Shown: in pieces, positions 4,858 to 6,550 of the stretch
Layout: the number at the start of each line of letters is the position of its first letter
Position numbering within the stretch: position 1 is the first letter of the stretch
Assembly: GCA_910585805.1 (NCBI GenBank)
Contig: CAJUFB010000150.1
Span: forward strand, 1 to 6,550
Origin: an uncultured Acetatifactor sp.
GTDB taxonomy: Bacteria > Bacillota > Clostridia > Lachnospirales > Lachnospiraceae
Direction: 5' to 3'
DNA: 6,550 bases
Notes under the pieces: model-generated
Database searches by the model: none
What the model saw: the letters and a program-made list of their open reading frames with translations, nothing else
What the model was told of the DNA's origin: nothing
Made by a program: the position numbers and the translations under genes

Positions 4858-6288
4858 CTATACTGTTCCGTGCTTTTTTGCGGGACGTTCTTCGCTCTTG
4901 GTAAAGAGCATCTCGAAAGCGCCGATCACATATTTCCTGGTGTCAGCCGCCTCTACGATACTGTCCACATATCCTCTCCTGGCAGCGCTTCCCGCACTGA
5001 GCTGAAGTGCGTCATATTCTGCTGCCTTCTCATTGATGACATCAGCACCCTGGCCTTCATACATGATCCTGGCAGCCAGCCTGCCTTCCATGGTACCGAT
5101 CTGTGCTTCGGGCCATGCAAATGTGATATCTGCACCGATTGCCCTGGAATTCATCACAATGGCAGCTGTCCCCAGCGCCTTGCCCACGATCACGTTCACC
5201 TTGGGAACCGTAGCGTTTGCGAAAGCATAAGTAAGCTTTGATGCAGCTTTTGCGATTCCTTTCTCGGAGCATACGGTGGCCTGGTATCCCTTCACATTAG
5301 TCAGAGTCAGTACAGGAATCCCAAAAGCATCACAGAAAGATACGAAATCTGCGGCCTTCTCACAGCCCTGTTTGGACAATACGGCATCCAGCTTCTCAGC
5401 TACATTGCCTTCCTCGTCACATACCTCGCTGCGGTTTGCCACGGCACCTACCGTCACGCCGTCCAGCTTCAGGAAGCCGGTCACCATATCCCTGGCATAG
5501 CCGCCCTTTACTTCGAAGAAATCATTGTCGTCCGCCAGAATGGAAAGCGCCACACTGGTGTCGCCCACGCAGTTAGCAATCTCGGCACTCACACGGTTCA
5601 GATCATCCGTACATTCCACGATATCGCTTCCCTCTTCGCTGTTGGAAGGCAGGAATGCGATTAAATCCCTGATTCTGGAAAGAATCGTTGCTTCGTCCGC
5701 CACTACATCCACAATGCCGCTCTCCTCAGACTGGAATGCGGCGCTGGAAGAGTCACATTTGGTGACTACATTTCCGTCCAGCGCGTTGGGCGCATTAACG
5801 AAAAGCTTTGCATTCTTCTCTTCCATAAAAGTAAAATCCGTCAATGCAGGGAACAGGGCAAGTCCGCCTCCGCAGCTGCCCAATACTGCAGTAATCTGAG
5901 GAATAACGCCGGAAGCGTCCGTCTGCTTCCTGTAGATAGCACCGAAGGCATTCAGTGCATCGGTTGCCTCCTGAAGCCTCAGGCCGGCGGAATCGATCAG
6001 GCCGACCACGGGGGAACCGGTCTTCATCGCCAGATCATAGAGATTGGTAATCTTCCTGGCATGCATCTCACCGACGGTTCCGTTCATCACGGAAGCATCC
6101 TGGCTGTAGACGTACACAGGCTTACCACCTATCACTCCGTAGCCGGTGATACAGCCGTCGGAAGGAGTTTCATTGGGTTTCATATTGAAATCTGTAGCTC
6201 TCGCCGTTACAAGGGCGCCGATTTCAACGAAACTGTTGTCATCGAGCAAAGCTGTTATTCTTTGGCTCGCTTTTGAAGTAGTACTCAT
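4858..6288 (-). CDS. mmdA: MmdA-type acyl-CoA carboxyltransferase (12S / decarboxylase alpha)
   Basis: The 476-residue protein belongs to the crotonase-fold carboxyltransferase family (MmdA, PccB, transcarboxylase 12S, GcdA). It transfers CO2 from a malonyl-type acyl-CoA to carrier biotin. The N half contains ITALLDDNSFVEIGAL (11-26), VYSQDASVMNGTVGEMHARK (59-78) and the first oxyanion-hole loop GSCGGGLALFPALTDF (137-152). The C half contains GFLKLDGVTVGAVANRS (271-287), FCDAFGIPVLTLTNVKGYQ (318-336) and GKALGTAAIVMNSRAIGADI (369-388) followed by AWPEAQIGTMEG (391-402). It is shorter than the usual 509-539 residues and lacks the common PGF...GGIIRHGAK stretch after position 330, so the substrate is not certain. 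ATG 6288 is chosen because GGAGGA (6297-6302) sits nine bases upstream; the longer frame from TTG 6327 has no such site and runs through the leader. It is the first gene of the operon. Confidence 0.93.
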   Translation of the reverse strand: MSTTSKASQRITALLDDNSFVEIGALVTARATDFNMKPNETPSDGCITGYGVIGGKPVYVYSQDASVMNGTVGEMHARKITNLYDLAMKTGSPVVGLIDSAGLRLQEATDALNAFGAIYRKQTDASGVIPQITAVLGSCGGGLALFPALTDFTFMEEKNAKLFVNAPNALDGNVVTKCDSSSAAFQSEESGIVDVVADEATILSRIRDLIAFLPSNSEEGSDIVECTDDLNRVSAEIANCVGDTSVALSILADDNDFFEVKGGYARDMVTGFLKLDGVTVGAVANRSEVCDEEGNVAEKLDAVLSKQGCEKAADFVSFCDAFGIPVLTLTNVKGYQATVCSEKGIAKAASKLTYAFANATVPKVNVIVGKALGTAAIVMNSRAIGADITFAWPEAQIGTMEGRLAARIMYEGQGADVINEKAAEYDALQLSAGSAARRGYVDSIVEAADTRKYVIGAFEMLFTKSEERPAKKHGTV

Positions 6289-6296
6289 GCTCTCAG

Positions 6297-6302
6297 TCCT
6301 CC
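6297..6302 (-). promoter_or_regulatory. Ribosome binding site that fixes the mmdA start
   Basis: GGAGGA lies nine bases before ATG 6288 and overlaps the sequence that a longer TTG start at 6327 would have to translate, so it selects the shorter protein. Confidence 0.8.
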
Positions 6303-6391
6303 ATTTATAATAAATAAATACAAACAACCTGACAGCGGGGCTTCATCGTAACAGCAAGACCGCAAAGGCCCCCATGGTCATTGTCTGTAAC

Positions 6392-6419
6392 AGTATAACA
6401 TAAAAAAAGCAACTCGCAA
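6392..6419 (-). promoter_or_regulatory. Probable sigma-A promoter of the decarboxylase operon
   Basis: On the minus strand TTGCGA (6419-6414) and TATACT (6397-6392) are separated by 16 bases, close to the housekeeping consensus. Transcription would start near 6385, leaving a leader of about 97 bases before the mmdA ATG. The -35 overlaps the right arm of the upstream terminator. CGCAAAGG occurs twice (6361-6368, just downstream of the start, and 6415-6422, over the -35), a possible operator pair, though 8 bp may be chance. Confidence 0.6.
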
Positions 6420-6439
6420 AGGACGAATTGCAATTTTTT
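6402..6439 (-). terminator. Rho-independent terminator of the upstream gene
   Basis: In the minus-strand RNA GCAAUUCG (6431-6424) pairs with CGAGUUGC (6416-6409) through eight pairs including one U-G, around a seven-base loop. Seven T follow (6408-6402), and an A/T run on the other side (6439-6434) can extend the stem. It lies about 38 bases after the stop at 6477. On the plus strand the U-G becomes a C-A mismatch, so the terminator favours minus-strand transcripts. Confidence 0.8.
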
Positions 6440-6476
6440 CATATTTTTTTAGCTTGAGCTTCTGTTCCGAAGTTCC

Positions 6477-6550
6477 TCAGTATCTCTCCCCCAGATACAG
6501 CCCTACCCGGTTCTCCAGGTGGTCAATCAGCATATCCTCCGTGATATCGC
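6477..6550 (-). CDS. C-terminal end of an unidentified protein, cut by window edge
   Basis: The frame ends at TGA 6479-6477 and is open to the right edge, giving 23 residues (DITEDMLIDHLENRVGLY, then LGERY). The other two minus frames stop early. The composition is ordinary bacterial coding sequence, and the strong terminator just downstream fits a real gene end. The fragment has no motif, so I make no functional call. It belongs to a separate transcription unit, since the terminator and a new promoter lie between it and mmdA. Confidence 0.65.
   Translation of the reverse strand, partial: DITEDMLIDHLENRVGLYLGERY

Noticed and set aside
6289..6327. N-terminal extension of the mmdA product from TTG 6327
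   Set aside because: The extension runs through an AT-rich leader and the GGAGGA site; ATG 6288 has proper spacing and gives the normal family start.
1..6550. CRISPR array, tRNA, rRNA or insertion sequence transposase
   Set aside because: No regularly spaced repeats, no RNA gene sequences and no transposase reading frame were seen.

Overview
The window is read almost entirely from the minus strand. It holds a biotin-dependent, sodium-pumping decarboxylase operon of a fermentative anaerobe. Roughly balanced base composition, strong AGGAGG-type ribosome binding sites, an Ala/Pro-rich biotin carrier and a lipoprotein-type OadG fusion all suggest a gut-type Clostridia, probably Lachnospiraceae. 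This placement is an inference from gene style; no rRNA is present.

Layout in the direction of transcription, from the right edge leftward: (1) 6477-6550, the last 23 codons of an unidentified gene, followed by a rho-independent terminator (6402-6439). (2) A promoter (6392-6419) whose -35 box lies inside that terminator. (3) mmdA-like acyl-CoA carboxyltransferase (4858-6288). (4) OadG/MmdD-type small membrane subunit fused to a lipoprotein-like outer domain (4062-4841). (5) A 178-nt gap containing a weak 46-codon reading frame that overlaps the next start by ATGA (3880-4020). (6) Biotin carrier (3512-3883). (7) OadB/MmdB sodium-pump subunit (2261-3412). (8) A 252-nt gap with a structured inverted repeat and a candidate internal promoter. 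(9) A biotin-domain-free OadA / 5S pyruvate-oxaloacetate carboxyltransferase (581-2008). (10) 226-580, with only a weak hypothetical frame. (11) 1-225, the start of a GNAT-like reading frame interrupted in frame by a 102-bp element with palindromic ends.

How the genes work together: the first four core genes (carboxyltransferase, delta/gamma, biotin carrier, beta) follow the order of a Veillonella-type methylmalonyl-CoA decarboxylase operon. MmdA-type enzymes move CO2 from a malonyl-type acyl-CoA to biotin on the carrier, and the beta subunit decarboxylates carboxybiotin while exporting Na+. The fifth gene adds a 5S-type carboxyltransferase, which handles oxaloacetate/pyruvate with the same kind of carrier. 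The operon therefore encodes equivalents of all three subunits of propionibacterial transcarboxylase (12S, 5S, 1.3S) plus a membrane pump. The most interesting hypothesis is one biotin carrier serving two carboxyltransferases and one Na+ pump. No biotin carboxylase gene is visible here, so ATP-driven carboxylation is not supported by this window alone.
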